The notes under the pieces are model-generated. The model searched no databases. It was not told where the DNA came from and saw only the letters and a program-made list of their open reading frames with translations. A DNA stretch of 64,000 nt, taken from the NCBI RefSeq assembly GCF_004102745.1, contig NZ_RLII01000006.1, forward strand, positions 1-64,000, in the 5' to 3' direction. Every line of letters begins with the position of its first letter. The stretch's first letter is position 1. Below, one piece after another: positions 21,001 to 30,266 of this stretch. The stretch is from Acetivibrio mesophilus. GTDB lineage: Bacteria > Bacillota > Clostridia > Acetivibrionales > Acetivibrionaceae. The position numbers and the translations under genes were made by a program.

Positions 21001-22944
21001 TATGTAAGACTTTCAAACCTTGAATTCGATACATACTACGATATAAATGTATATAAAAGCAATATCGCCGACCCGATCTTCACATCCCAATCCTTGAAAA
21101 CTAGGGAGGGAAGCCATCAACTGGAAGTTAAGTGGAGAGGTCTTCCGGGATACAAATATGAGCTTGCAATAAAATCCTTGGCAGACGATGACTATATTGA
21201 GCTCTCTGACGAAGATTTGGAAGAATACATAAATTATGACGGAAAAATACTTCCTTACTATAAGGAGAAGGATGCTAAAGCAAGCACCGTAAACTATGAG
21301 CATTTCTATGCGAGAATAAAAACCTTTCCGGTAAAAATGCAGGACGGAAGCATTAAGCATGTTGAACTTAAATCAAACACAAAATATTATATCAAAGTAC
21401 GCGCTGTCAGAATTGATCCTGTGGATTCCACTATTGTCTCGTACTCGAAATACTTAGGGCCTGTTGACATCAGGACAGAATTCAATCAGGATGATTACGA
21501 CAAAGAGGATAACGACAATAAAAAAGAAGCTTTGTTTATGGATAAAATTCGTGAGTTTGAGGAGGCGTTGTACTGGAGGGTCGATATAAGAAACGGCAAT
21601 TACAATAAGCTGCTCCTTAAGGAAGACCGAATGGTAAATGCAATTCAAAACAACGGACCATATCCCTTTATATTGGATATATCCAATATTACGGAAGGGG
21701 CAGGCACAGACATAATATATGTACCGGGCAGTGTAATAGAGGTTCTTGACACAGACAACACAAGTCTTGTATTAAAGACGATAGGTGCCGAATATACCCT
21801 AAGGCCGGGAACTATTGATACAAACAGCAAGGAAGTAGTTGCTCTTGAAGACAACTCAAATGTTAAGGGCATATACTACAAATTTACCATAAAGCGTTTG
21901 CAGAAATCCTCTAAGAGTATGCCAGAAGGAGCTGAGCCCGTATCTCAAATAAACAATGTCAGCCTGGAGGTCGTGGGGACAAGCTTAACCTATTCCCAGA
22001 TTAAGGATGAAATACACAACCGGTTGTACAATAAAGAATCGGGGCTTGTCCAGGAAAAGCTAAGTAAACTTTTGAATGAGAATACCCAAAAGAGTAAAGG
22101 CTCAGTTGGTGTTGATGAAGCTATTTTAGAGCTGATAGGAGAGATCGAGGAAGAATTGTCTGTTTTCCTGAAAAACAGGCTTGAAAGCACAAACAGCTCC
22201 TATTCCATTATAGTGGGTACCCGAACAATTAGGGACTTTGAAAAGCCTATGATGACAAAGCTGACCTTTACGGATAAAGAAGGACTGAAGGTTCCCGGCG
22301 TAAGTTACGAAGGGGAAAGTAAATGGAAGAAATTATCATCAAATACGGTTTACATTGCCAACAGCGCATTGTTTAATACAATAAAAACCGGTGAATACGC
22401 TGTGCTTGTTTTTGAGGCAGCTCCAATAGATATACCGGATGATTACTCCTATTCCGGGGATATAAAGACACTTATGTCAAAGTATGATTTAAGAGATGTT
22501 TTCGGAAACTTAGAGTCCTTTTATCCTGAGGAAAATGTTAAGGTAAAGGAAGTTATCTTGCTTTATGAAAAGGTGACAAGCAAAGATGGTGGAAGTCCGG
22601 GGCTTAGCATAGGCCAGAAGGCAGAAAAATATGGGCTAAAAAGCCTTGTAGGTGTCGGCGGCGTCACAAGGGATATAAGCAGGCAGGAAATAGCGTTTAT
22701 AATAATGAAAGTGTATTCTGAAAAAACCGGTGCAAATACGCAGAGCCTGGTACCCAACAGGTATATCTATATAAGTGATGAAAAGGATATTACGGACAAT
22801 TTCCTAAAGCCTGTTCTGTTGGTACTGGATATGGAGGTAATGGGACTTGGTGAGGAGAGTAGGTTTAAACCTAAAAATCCTGTTACCCGGGCAGAGCTGG
22901 TAGAGTCTTTTGTGAAAATACTTGAGATTACTAAGGAAATATAA
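18064..22944 (+). CDS. Giant secreted protein with fibronectin-III-like repeats and a degenerate SLH-like C-terminus
   Basis: 1626-residue exported protein. A signal peptide (KKILAMVITVCLLNVFLPF, cleavage near residue 31 after FA) is followed by about seven FN3-like modules, recognisable by repeated (P)NxxYYxxI/V segments such as RPNSTYYFVIKTR and FPNRLYYFSIRA. Towards the C-terminus a domain with TLRPGTIDTNS recurs in the next gene. The last 110 residues (FKPKNPVTRAELVESFVKIL) look like weakly conserved SLH repeats, suggesting non-covalent wall attachment. No LPXTG, dockerin or catalytic domain was seen. First gene of a three-gene operon behind the sigma-D site. Adhesion or envelope-matrix function is inference. 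Confidence 0.75.
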   Translation: MKQFKKILAMVITVCLLNVFLPFSQLNVFAAPVPINVYVEDFSNGDLKIRWDNIASAKSFRISYHTPLGGVDIIESNDSVNTYTITGLESDFIYDIRVELFNSPDTTGSVIAEGLLFFLPSITFFASSVEQTRTALPAGGFEIGDKPRLNLKWMMPKVWNGVGVGYASESSTVSYIRNSLNGVYGNGLDITSLNFRINISTSALNLNSGSSQSAIIIEYSGSGYTAHVSGHEGVKVSNLQPDANGYMSVDLIGRKDENTPIPALETNGLPDGDILPGTVYYMNIKPAFYNDAKETKYAVSVGKPSDMNGSILSGSHPYTYTPIRFQLSRDASNNIYVKIYKVNQGSLNMPRMFYEIQSSDDPTIPGDWTVRKTLDDSFFVQGADNALTVISGVSLNNTIYYRIVVKTDTSTDRIESGKLPYALGEDSSKWFVPSGITIVDRELVTRKAIDTNGKEVLQKSSNITISWEKPINWNEIKANTEVGKDIVFHILLNTNQEEITTEPYPELKDGDVSYGEFAPKYRRVIYFSSKAVKEVGNRLEYTIKGFELFKGEYFTGYVDGNPVIIKQDIDNTEGYPDYLLPNKVYYMQMYTTSADHINTTNIEEMSDKSVIVSFTTRAGQEMDVPLPKNLKVTKNDADVTIGDETIVSNYIELEFDKVKINWKNYVTDTTVSKAVYYDLYMSTRADINSFRLVGTTENPKGDVVFIGANDDSSSIRVAIRNFSPGTGAYTLFGEKIRPNSTYYFVIKTRLVISTESEDKVSKPSAILSVTTVRGVMGEPDESAKKPLSPTDFNIAKDEDGNPLVDSLSAVFSWNRAENDVIYEIICTSRRVEPNEGDYDGSEDAVFQSFNAEFGSIILDPSLQDLPKNFEYNSMNKECRFTVDSWLFPNRLYYFSIRAIKKDEPTNYSLWVSIPVTTIMIEQPSMLEAVKDAQLGFYFNDNDINAKTEDYSIYIKHQDDLRFSQVTRNRYNIVRLGTMCYVRLSNLEFDTYYDINVYKSNIADPIFTSQSLKTREGSHQLEVKWRGLPGYKYELAIKSLADDDYIELSDEDLEEYINYDGKILPYYKEKDAKASTVNYEHFYARIKTFPVKMQDGSIKHVELKSNTKYYIKVRAVRIDPVDSTIVSYSKYLGPVDIRTEFNQDDYDKEDNDNKKEALFMDKIREFEEALYWRVDIRNGNYNKLLLKEDRMVNAIQNNGPYPFILDISNITEGAGTDIIYVPGSVIEVLDTDNTSLVLKTIGAEYTLRPGTIDTNSKEVVALEDNSNVKGIYYKFTIKRLQKSSKSMPEGAEPVSQINNVSLEVVGTSLTYSQIKDEIHNRLYNKESGLVQEKLSKLLNENTQKSKGSVGVDEAILELIGEIEEELSVFLKNRLESTNSSYSIIVGTRTIRDFEKPMMTKLTFTDKEGLKVPGVSYEGESKWKKLSSNTVYIANSALFNTIKTGEYAVLVFEAAPIDIPDDYSYSGDIKTLMSKYDLRDVFGNLESFYPEENVKVKEVILLYEKVTSKDGGSPGLSIGQKAEKYGLKSLVGVGGVTRDISRQEIAFIIMKVYSEKTGANTQSLVPNRYIYISDEKDITDNFLKPVLLVLDMEVMGLGEESRFKPKNPVTRAELVESFVKILEITKEI

Positions 22945-22953
22945 GGAGACATG

Positions 22954-25900
22954 ATGAAGATGCCAAGAGCTGGAAGAATTATCGGACTAATATTGATAGT
23001 AAGCCTTATACTTCAATTTAATATTATTAATACAGTTTGGGCAATTGATGTAGAACCCCAGATGGCTCCTTCAAAGGTTAGGATTGAGCCGCAAAATTTG
23101 GGTGAGCCTGCCATTGGCCATAATGAATTTGATAAATATTATGTGGACCTGAAGTGGAATATAACTTTTCCCTCTTATGCCATTTCGAAATATCTTAACG
23201 TCTATGTGCAGGAAATTTCAAAGCCCTACAGGGCAGCCAGACCTCGTACCTTAAAAGCAAAGGACGTTTCCGGCAATGTCGACTCATACCGCTTGAAGGA
23301 GCTAGATTCAGGTACAATCTACTATATGGATATGACTGCCTATCACACATTTACGGAGGACAGTAAGTTGTACAGAAGCGCGGAATCGCCGGCTTCAAAC
23401 AGGGTGAAGGTTTTGACTGATATAGCTGTCGAGGCATATTCCATCTCTACAAATAAGATTAAGATAGAATGGGATGATGTCTGGAACAGCAACGGCAGGA
23501 TAGATTATAAGCTTTATATTTCTGAAAACAGCAATTTTACCAATACACCACCTATATACATAGGGAAAGATCAGATAGGAGCGGATAAGCCGGTCAAGGT
23601 GAATGAGTCGACAGGAAAACTGGAGTATATTCACACTGCCAGAGATGCGGGAAGGGTTTATTATATCAGAATTGAACCTGATGTAAATGATTCAGAACTG
23701 AAGATGAATCAGTATAGCAGAACTGTTATTGTCAGCAGCTATATTCTGGTTAAGACAACAAAAATATCTTCCGCGGACTCGGGTGTTATTTGGAAGCTGG
23801 AATGGAGCCCTGTGGTTACTGGATTGGGCGACAGCAATGTAAAAGTCCGCTATCAAATTTATAGAGGTGAAGTGGACTCTGCTGACTTGGCGCAATATAT
23901 GGCAGCCGTGGACGGTACCGATTTTTTCGTCACGCTTCCGCCCGGAAAGGTTGAACACTACTTTATAATTAGAGCCGTTGTAACCAAAGATGGGATTGAT
24001 GTGTATAATGGCATAAAAATAGAATCCGAGAGGGTAATTGTTAAGGAACATGAAGCCCCTTTCCATCCTGCAGCTCCCGTACTGGTTGACAAGTTTGAAA
24101 GGATTCCGGGAGAAACTATAATAAGCTATGAAGAAGAACTCAAGCCCAATAGTGCGACAATTTTGTGGGAAGCCCCTACTCGTGGAGATGGGCAGGTGGA
24201 TAACGATATTACCTATGATATATGGATAATCGATGACCCGAACCTTATTGATAATCCCCCGGAAGGCAAAAAAATAGCATCCGACATAACAATGGGAAGC
24301 AGTAACAATATAATCAGCGGAGATACTATTTTAGGATATAAATACGTTGTTCCTAATTTGACTCCCAATTCCACCTATTATTTAAAAATAGTTGCAAAGA
24401 AGCAGTTTGTCGAATATGTTGATGATATACTCCAAAATGTTGAATATATATCTGATCCTGCCATAAAGGTTATTATTACTCCGACCGATGAGCCGATAAA
24501 CCAGCCCAATGTGCCGGCAAAGCCGCCTCTTAAAGTAAAGAAGGATCTGAAGGACCAGCACATGGTTACAGAAAATTCGGCGACTATACAGCTTAAGAAT
24601 CTATGGTATGAAGAATATAATTTTGCTGAAAACAAATGGGAATATATACGGACTGAGAAACTTCATGATAGTGAGATACTTCCCTTTGACCCTTTGACAT
24701 CCGTTGTTGATGATGTATATTACAGAAAAGTATCCTATGATCCCGGCGTAAAGATAAATGTTGGATGCGTCGAGTATAGGGAAGGGATGTCTTATGAGGA
24801 GCTCTATTATCTTCCGGCGAATAAGGTGGTCAATTTTCCGGTTGACCCAAATGACCCATGGGAAAACCCGGATCTAAATCCTGACGGCAAGAAACACAAT
24901 GTAGATATTACAATTACCGATCTTGAGCCCAATACAGTGTATGTTATATGGGTTAGGGCTGCAAGACCTAGTGCAAATCTTGTCTCAGAACCGTCGGATC
25001 CAATAATAATTACAACAAATCCTGTTATAATACCTCCTTTAGAAAAGCCGGTAGTACCTTCATTCAACTATAATCTGGCTGGAGATACGTACATTGATTT
25101 GGGCTGGGAATTGAACCCGCAGCACAATTACTATTTAAAATATGGGCTTGAAGACAATATCAATAAAGCAACAGGGAGTGTGAAAGTTACTCCGGAAGAT
25201 TTCGAGAATTCCATATACACCAGAATAACAGGATTGACTCCAAACACCCTGTATTATTTCTGGGTACAGGCGGAAGCTGTCAGCAAAGATGGCCAGACAA
25301 TAAAGTCCGAATGGAGTGATTCATATCTCGTAAGGACACTTGCTTATATTCCGCCGGATACGCCAAAGGGATTCGGTATCAAGAATAGCATTGACGCCAT
25401 TACAAAGAACAGCATAACATATGAGTGGATGCAGGAAGAGAATATCGAATATATTCTTGAGGTTGCCAGTGACATAGACTACAAGGATTCTGTGGAATAC
25501 AAGGTGGGAATGGTCTCGGAGTTTACTGTGGGAGGACTTTTGTCAAACCATAGGTATTATGCAAGGCTGTATTCCTACGATCCTGTAAAAAATATGAGGT
25601 CCAACCCTACCCAGAGCATAACTGTGAGGACCAAAAGAAGCAGTGATGACTATGATTCCGACCAGGATATTGATAATGTCATTACAGGAGATTTTGTGAA
25701 AAAGGGAAATACCGTTAAGGACGGAATCTGGGATGTTAGAATAGTTGGGGTTGATGCAGACAGATTTGTAGAATATGTAATAAATGACAATAAGCTGGAT
25801 GTGGTAGTCAAGCTTAATGATCCGCCTCAAGCATATAAGAAATTGAGAATGCGGATTTCGGACCGCGTGTTTAAAGCCCTGACCGAGCTTTCGGAAAATG

Positions 25901-26790
25901 TCACCTTTAAAATGAAAGATATTTCCCTTGTTATTAGACCGGGCACAATAACAACGGACAGCTTCAATCCTCTCGCTGGAAAAGCTTCCGGAGTGGATTA
26001 CGAGATATGTATTTCTCATCTTGGGAATACTGGGACGAAGGTAAAGAACATGTTATTTAAAACTGAGACGATAAAAATTGAAATAGGTATAGTCGAAGGT
26101 GGTAATGTATTGCCTTTAGATTCTGTCTTAAAGCCTCTCAAGGTTCTTTCCGAGTATGATGATACCGACGGGTACACCGAGGGCAAGACATCCGGCTTTT
26201 TATACGACAGTGGAATTGCCAAGTGGAAAAGGCTAAATACCGCATATGACTACAATTATGACACAAGCACAGGAACACTTGCATTTGAAACCGTTAAATT
26301 GGGAAATACTGCGATAGCAGAATTGGACAAGGACTTTTTTGATGATATATACTATCATCCCTATGAGACCAGCATAAATAACGTTGCATCTGTGCATGAG
26401 CTTAAGAGTGTATCTTCAAGGCTCTTCGAACCGGATAATTATGCATCTTTGGGCGACACAGTAAAGTTCATGTTGGATGCCTTGGATTACGAGTATGGAA
26501 GCGATTTTATGAATAAGGCTTTGAAAGCTGGATTTATAAGCTCCGGTGATATTAAGGCTTCAAGCAGAAACTGCACTGTGGGCGAGTCTTACAAAATGAT
26601 AATCAGGCTGTTTGAACTAAAAACCGGAAAGTTATTGGATACCAAAGCCAAATCAGCGTTCATTGAAGAAAATGGATTCGAACTGGTAAGAGATGGCGAT
26701 AAAGTAGCCATGACCGATGAGCCGGTGAAAAGACATGAAGTTCTTGCACTTATTGAAAAACTGTTGGTATATGTTGGAGAATTGGAATAA
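22954..26790 (+). CDS. Second giant FN3-like secreted protein, paralogue of the upstream gene
   Basis: About 1278 residues. Signal peptide GLILIVSLILQFNIINTVWA, then about seven FN3-like modules with the same YY motifs (TPNSTYYLKIVAK, TPNTLYYFWVQAE, LSNHRYYARLYS). The C-terminal region repeats the LVIRPGTITTDS domain of the preceding protein and ends in divergent helical repeats that may be degenerate SLH units. It begins 9 bases after the upstream stop; the AAGGAG site overlaps that stop codon, so translation is probably coupled. The ATG at 22954 is taken; 22951 is possible. Shared architecture indicates an old duplication and probable joint function at the surface. Confidence 0.75.
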   Translation: MKMPRAGRIIGLILIVSLILQFNIINTVWAIDVEPQMAPSKVRIEPQNLGEPAIGHNEFDKYYVDLKWNITFPSYAISKYLNVYVQEISKPYRAARPRTLKAKDVSGNVDSYRLKELDSGTIYYMDMTAYHTFTEDSKLYRSAESPASNRVKVLTDIAVEAYSISTNKIKIEWDDVWNSNGRIDYKLYISENSNFTNTPPIYIGKDQIGADKPVKVNESTGKLEYIHTARDAGRVYYIRIEPDVNDSELKMNQYSRTVIVSSYILVKTTKISSADSGVIWKLEWSPVVTGLGDSNVKVRYQIYRGEVDSADLAQYMAAVDGTDFFVTLPPGKVEHYFIIRAVVTKDGIDVYNGIKIESERVIVKEHEAPFHPAAPVLVDKFERIPGETIISYEEELKPNSATILWEAPTRGDGQVDNDITYDIWIIDDPNLIDNPPEGKKIASDITMGSSNNIISGDTILGYKYVVPNLTPNSTYYLKIVAKKQFVEYVDDILQNVEYISDPAIKVIITPTDEPINQPNVPAKPPLKVKKDLKDQHMVTENSATIQLKNLWYEEYNFAENKWEYIRTEKLHDSEILPFDPLTSVVDDVYYRKVSYDPGVKINVGCVEYREGMSYEELYYLPANKVVNFPVDPNDPWENPDLNPDGKKHNVDITITDLEPNTVYVIWVRAARPSANLVSEPSDPIIITTNPVIIPPLEKPVVPSFNYNLAGDTYIDLGWELNPQHNYYLKYGLEDNINKATGSVKVTPEDFENSIYTRITGLTPNTLYYFWVQAEAVSKDGQTIKSEWSDSYLVRTLAYIPPDTPKGFGIKNSIDAITKNSITYEWMQEENIEYILEVASDIDYKDSVEYKVGMVSEFTVGGLLSNHRYYARLYSYDPVKNMRSNPTQSITVRTKRSSDDYDSDQDIDNVITGDFVKKGNTVKDGIWDVRIVGVDADRFVEYVINDNKLDVVVKLNDPPQAYKKLRMRISDRVFKALTELSENVTFKMKDISLVIRPGTITTDSFNPLAGKASGVDYEICISHLGNTGTKVKNMLFKTETIKIEIGIVEGGNVLPLDSVLKPLKVLSEYDDTDGYTEGKTSGFLYDSGIAKWKRLNTAYDYNYDTSTGTLAFETVKLGNTAIAELDKDFFDDIYYHPYETSINNVASVHELKSVSSRLFEPDNYASLGDTVKFMLDALDYEYGSDFMNKALKAGFISSGDIKASSRNCTVGESYKMIIRLFELKTGKLLDTKAKSAFIEENGFELVRDGDKVAMTDEPVKRHEVLALIEKLLVYVGELE

Positions 26791-26840
26791 AAAACAAGGT
26801 GAATTTGCACTCTAAAAAAGAGGATTTGAGGTAGGAAATA

Positions 26841-27701
26841 ATGAATATAAAGACTGTATGTCTGCGCATAATAATTATATTGCTTAGTTTCTTTGTGAGC
26901 ATGCAAAATGTCAATGCTCATGGAGCTTTGTATGAGACACGGCAAATAGATGAAAACAAAATAAGAATTACACTAAAGTGGTCTGATGAGGATAAAGAGA
27001 AAAATAGAGACAAAGGTATTGCCATTACCCACTATTACCTAGTAAACGGCAAAACGCTGCATATAGGGTATGAGACGACTACCGAAGCATCTAGGGCATA
27101 CATCGATTACGACTTGACCGGTGCAGTTCCGCCGTTAAGGATAATCCTTTCAAACATTGATGATGCTGATTGGATACCTTTTAACGACATAAGAGGAATT
27201 GAAGCCGAGGAGTATATTACTCATCTCCATGGCGCAGGAATTGTAAACGGAATGCCGGATGGTTCCTTCAGACCCGATAGTGAGATTACCAGAGCAGAGT
27301 TTATGGTTCTTCTGGTAAAAGCATTAAATATTGAGGGGACGGCGGAGAATACTGCTGGGTTTACCGATATTGACGGACATTGGGCAAGGAATATATTACT
27401 TATTGCATCAAAACACGGACTGATTTCAGGCTATGAAGACGGGACAGTAAGACCCGATCGTCCTATAACCTTGGCTGAAGCTTGCTCGGTTATTGGGAGA
27501 GCGTTTGAATTTAAAACTACAAAAAATGGGATTTATTCAAAATTAACTCCGGACAAATGGTACAGCAAATCAGTTAAAAGAATGTTTGATGTTGGGATTT
27601 TATCGGTTAATGACAGTTTGTATAAATATTTTGATGAAGACGCCATGATAAGTAGAGCCAACTGCTCAATGATGGTAAGCAGGGCACTTTCCACATATTA
27701 A
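26841..27701 (+). CDS. SLH-domain surface protein
   Basis: 286-residue exported protein. N-terminal signal peptide ending near NVNA (about residue 26), a short unique domain of about 95 residues, then three SLH repeats: HLHGAGIVNGMPDGSFRPDS...ITRAEFM, HGLISGYEDGTVRPDRPIT and a more divergent third unit with YFDEDAMISRANC. SLH triplets bind pyruvylated secondary cell wall polymer. Third gene of the surface operon, 50 bases after its neighbour. It has the clearest SLH repeats of the three and could anchor or cap a complex with the two FN3 proteins; that is inference. Confidence 0.85.
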   Translation: MNIKTVCLRIIIILLSFFVSMQNVNAHGALYETRQIDENKIRITLKWSDEDKEKNRDKGIAITHYYLVNGKTLHIGYETTTEASRAYIDYDLTGAVPPLRIILSNIDDADWIPFNDIRGIEAEEYITHLHGAGIVNGMPDGSFRPDSEITRAEFMVLLVKALNIEGTAENTAGFTDIDGHWARNILLIASKHGLISGYEDGTVRPDRPITLAEACSVIGRAFEFKTTKNGIYSKLTPDKWYSKSVKRMFDVGILSVNDSLYKYFDEDAMISRANCSMMVSRALSTY

Positions 27702-27727
27702 TTAAGAAGCTAGCTCCTTTGTTCCAT

Positions 27728-27743
27728 TAAACTATTTAGTTTA
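27728..27743. repeat. Perfect AT-rich inverted repeat after the SLH operon
   Basis: TAAACTA, two bases, TAGTTTA. It is short and lacks G+C, so it is a poor terminator; it could be a protein-binding site. The rest of the 260-base spacer to the next gene shows no clear gene. Confidence 0.4.
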
Positions 27744-27961
27744 CGATTTTGTATTACGTGATAAAAATGTTTACAATAATTCAATGCCGCTTTTTAGGAG
27801 GTGGTTGATAGACCAGCACATCTTATAAGCAATTGAAAATTTCAAGCAGTTCTATAAAAAAATAATATATGTATATCCCTTTTGCGAAAAGGCAATAATT
27901 CTACTATAGCTATGTCCATTTCTAAAGAAGCATTACAGAATGGTAGAAGAGGGGGATATAT

Positions 27962-28714
27962 ATGAAACTTTCGTTAAAATACTTTTATTTGCTAATAATC
28001 TTAATTATACTATTTACAATTGGGTATGCAAAGCTATATTATAATAAAGGGTCTTCTTCCACTGCCCTTAAAGAAGCTTTTATAGCCTCGGGAGCAACCC
28101 TTGCCAATACGGAATTTTACGTATGGGCAAAAACGGGAAACAACTTTGAAGAATTGTCAAAGATGGTGGACAATCTTGTAAAAGATATGAATGTAGAGAA
28201 TAACGACCTATATTCAAGAAGGCTTATAACGAATGACCTAGTTGATAAAATAGAGATAATTGGCACTGTTGGCAAAGGAAAGAGGATAAACATATCGGCC
28301 CAATCCAATAGAAGTCAGCAAGATGCCGAAAAGTCCTACATTTCGGTAAGCCTCACTTCCGGTCCGCAGGAATTTGGACTTGAAGATATACATGATGATT
28401 TGATTAATGTACTTAATAAGTATAAAATTGATTCGGAATTAAATATCTGTATTACCGGATATTTTGACGGTAAGATGGATTACGAAGATTTAAATAAAAT
28501 GAGTAAGAAAATACTCAAAAGTGCAGGGGCTAAAAAGGTAAACGGTATTGCAGAAAAAAATTTAATAAGTGTTTCGGCTTTCGCTCCGGGTATTGATAAT
28601 TCAATAATGGTAAATGGCGAAAGGGTCAATATGAATATTGCAATTAGATATAATTCTTATGAAAATAAGACATACATATGGCTTGCGACACCTGTGATAA
28701 CCGTTGAATATTGA
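27962..28714 (+). CDS. ywmB: YwmB-like (TATA-box-binding-fold family) protein
   Basis: 250-residue protein with one N-terminal membrane or signal segment (YFYLLIILIILFTIGYA) and an extracytoplasmic region. I assign it to the YwmB family mainly by size, topology, the GNNFEELSKM and late FAPGIDNSI segments, and its position directly upstream of murA and spoIID, as in B. subtilis ywmB-murAA-spoIID. Function unknown; the sporulation neighbourhood suggests an envelope role. GGGGGAT-type ribosome site upstream of the ATG. Confidence 0.65.
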   Translation: MKLSLKYFYLLIILIILFTIGYAKLYYNKGSSSTALKEAFIASGATLANTEFYVWAKTGNNFEELSKMVDNLVKDMNVENNDLYSRRLITNDLVDKIEIIGTVGKGKRINISAQSNRSQQDAEKSYISVSLTSGPQEFGLEDIHDDLINVLNKYKIDSELNICITGYFDGKMDYEDLNKMSKKILKSAGAKKVNGIAEKNLISVSAFAPGIDNSIMVNGERVNMNIAIRYNSYENKTYIWLATPVITVEY

Positions 28715-28780
28715 TATAAGCAGCCGCGCAAGGTGAATACAAAAGATAAATTACAATAAAAAACGAAAGGAAGAATTGAC

Positions 28781-30046
28781 GTGCCCAAATTAATTGTAAC
28801 TGAAGGAAAGCCTTTACAGGGAAAGGTAAGGATTAGCGGCGCAAAGAACTCTGTGCTGCCTATTATTGCCGCATCAATTTTAGGTGACAGGGAAAGTATT
28901 ATTGAGGAGGTTCCGGATCTCACTGACGTAAAAATCATGTGTGATCTACTGGAATCCTTCGGAGTAGACGTTAAATTCTCAGAAAGCAAGTCAAAGCTTC
29001 GCATTAACACAGCTGATATCATCAATACAACAGCACCTTATGAACTGGTAAACAAAATGAGGGCATCTATTCTTGTTATGGGGCCGCTTTTGGCCAGAAC
29101 AGGAATAGCCAAGATTTCTCTTCCGGGAGGATGCGCCATAGGTACAAGACCTGTGGATTTGCACCTTAAAGGCTTTGCAGCGATGGGCGCTGAGATAGAC
29201 CAGGGGCATGGTTTTATAGAAGCAAGAGTAAATGGAAGGTTGAAAGGAAGCAAGATATATCTGGATTTTCCCAGCGTAGGTGCTACGGAAAATATAATGA
29301 TGGCTGCAGTTTTGGCAGAGGGTCAGACAATTATTGAAAATGCGGCAATCGAACCGGAAATTGTGGATCTTGCCACTTATCTTACTGCTATGGGAGCTGA
29401 CATTAAGGGGGCAGGCACCGATACAATTAAGATACACGGTGTCCACAGCTTGAGTGGAACCAATCACGCAGTAATACCCGACAGAATTGAAGCAGGGACA
29501 TTTATGGTCGCTGCAGCAGTAACTGGCGGAGATGTGATTATTGAGAATATTTTACCCGATCACGTAAAGCCGATTACTGCAAAGCTGAGGGAAGCAGGCG
29601 TTGAGGTATCTGAGGAGCTCTCAAGTATACATGTAAGAGCCAATGATATAATAAAGCCTATTGATATAAAAACACATCCCTATCCTGGTTTCCCAACCGA
29701 TATGCAGGCGCAGATGACTTCTTTGATGACCAAAGCAGACGGAACCAGTATGGTTATTGAGACCATTTTCGAAAACAGGTTTATGCACTTGGCGGAGCTC
29801 AAAAGAATGGGAGCAAATGTTAAAATCGAAGGAAGAAGCGCGATTATTGAAGGCAAGCCTAAGCTTACGGGGGCAAAGGTAAGGGCAACAGACTTAAGGG
29901 CTGGCGCTGCACTTATATTGGCAGGCCTTGTGGCAGAAGGCGTTACCGAGGTTACGGAAATAGAGCATATCGAAAGAGGCTATGTAAGAATAGACGAAAA
30001 GCTCAATTCCCTTGGAGCAAACATTCAAAGAGTAGAAGATGAATAG
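28781..30046 (+). CDS. murA: UDP-N-acetylglucosamine 1-carboxyvinyltransferase
   Basis: First committed step of peptidoglycan synthesis: adds enolpyruvate from PEP to UDP-GlcNAc. The catalytic loop [15 protein letters not shown] carries Cys118, the residue alkylated by fosfomycin, and KN of the N-terminal AKNS motif is at 22-23. 421 residues. GTG start behind AAAGGAAG. In the position of murAA in the ywmB-murAA-spoIID order. A stem-loop follows. Confidence 0.97.
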   Translation: MPKLIVTEGKPLQGKVRISGAKNSVLPIIAASILGDRESIIEEVPDLTDVKIMCDLLESFGVDVKFSESKSKLRINTADIINTTAPYELVNKMRASILVMGPLLARTGIAKISLPGGCAIGTRPVDLHLKGFAAMGAEIDQGHGFIEARVNGRLKGSKIYLDFPSVGATENIMMAAVLAEGQTIIENAAIEPEIVDLATYLTAMGADIKGAGTDTIKIHGVHSLSGTNHAVIPDRIEAGTFMVAAAVTGGDVIIENILPDHVKPITAKLREAGVEVSEELSSIHVRANDIIKPIDIKTHPYPGFPTDMQAQMTSLMTKADGTSMVIETIFENRFMHLAELKRMGANVKIEGRSAIIEGKPKLTGAKVRATDLRAGAALILAGLVAEGVTEVTEIEHIERGYVRIDEKLNSLGANIQRVEDE

Positions 30047-30104
30047 TAAAATTTCATTAAGGTGAAAAGAAACACAATCAAAAGAACTTCGTGCTGTACA
30101 TATT

Positions 30105-30135
30105 AAAGGACGATGGGGTATTCCCTTCGTCCTTT
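30105..30135 (+). terminator. Stem-loop after murA
   Basis: AAAGGACGA at 30105-30113 pairs perfectly with TCGTCCTTT at 30127-30135, and an inner GGG/CCC extends the helix. The T-run is weak, so termination efficiency is uncertain. Confidence 0.55.
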
Positions 30136-30198
30136 AATCATAGTATCCTTTCTATTACTTTTCATTGTCACTAAAGAAGAATAAGTGAAGATAAAGAA

Positions 30199-30225
30199 TC
30201 ATATTTATTAGTATTGACATGCATT
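30199..30225 (+). promoter_or_regulatory. Candidate sigma-E promoter for spoIID
   Basis: TCATATT at 30199-30205 and CATGCATT at 30218-30225 match mother-cell sigma-E elements. The 12-base gap by my counting is at the short end. It lies about 40 bases before the spoIID start, and spoIID is a classic sigma-E gene in B. subtilis. Confidence 0.5.
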
Positions 30226-30266
30226 GCAAGGAAGAATCTACCAAACACCAGGAAAAGGTATAGACA

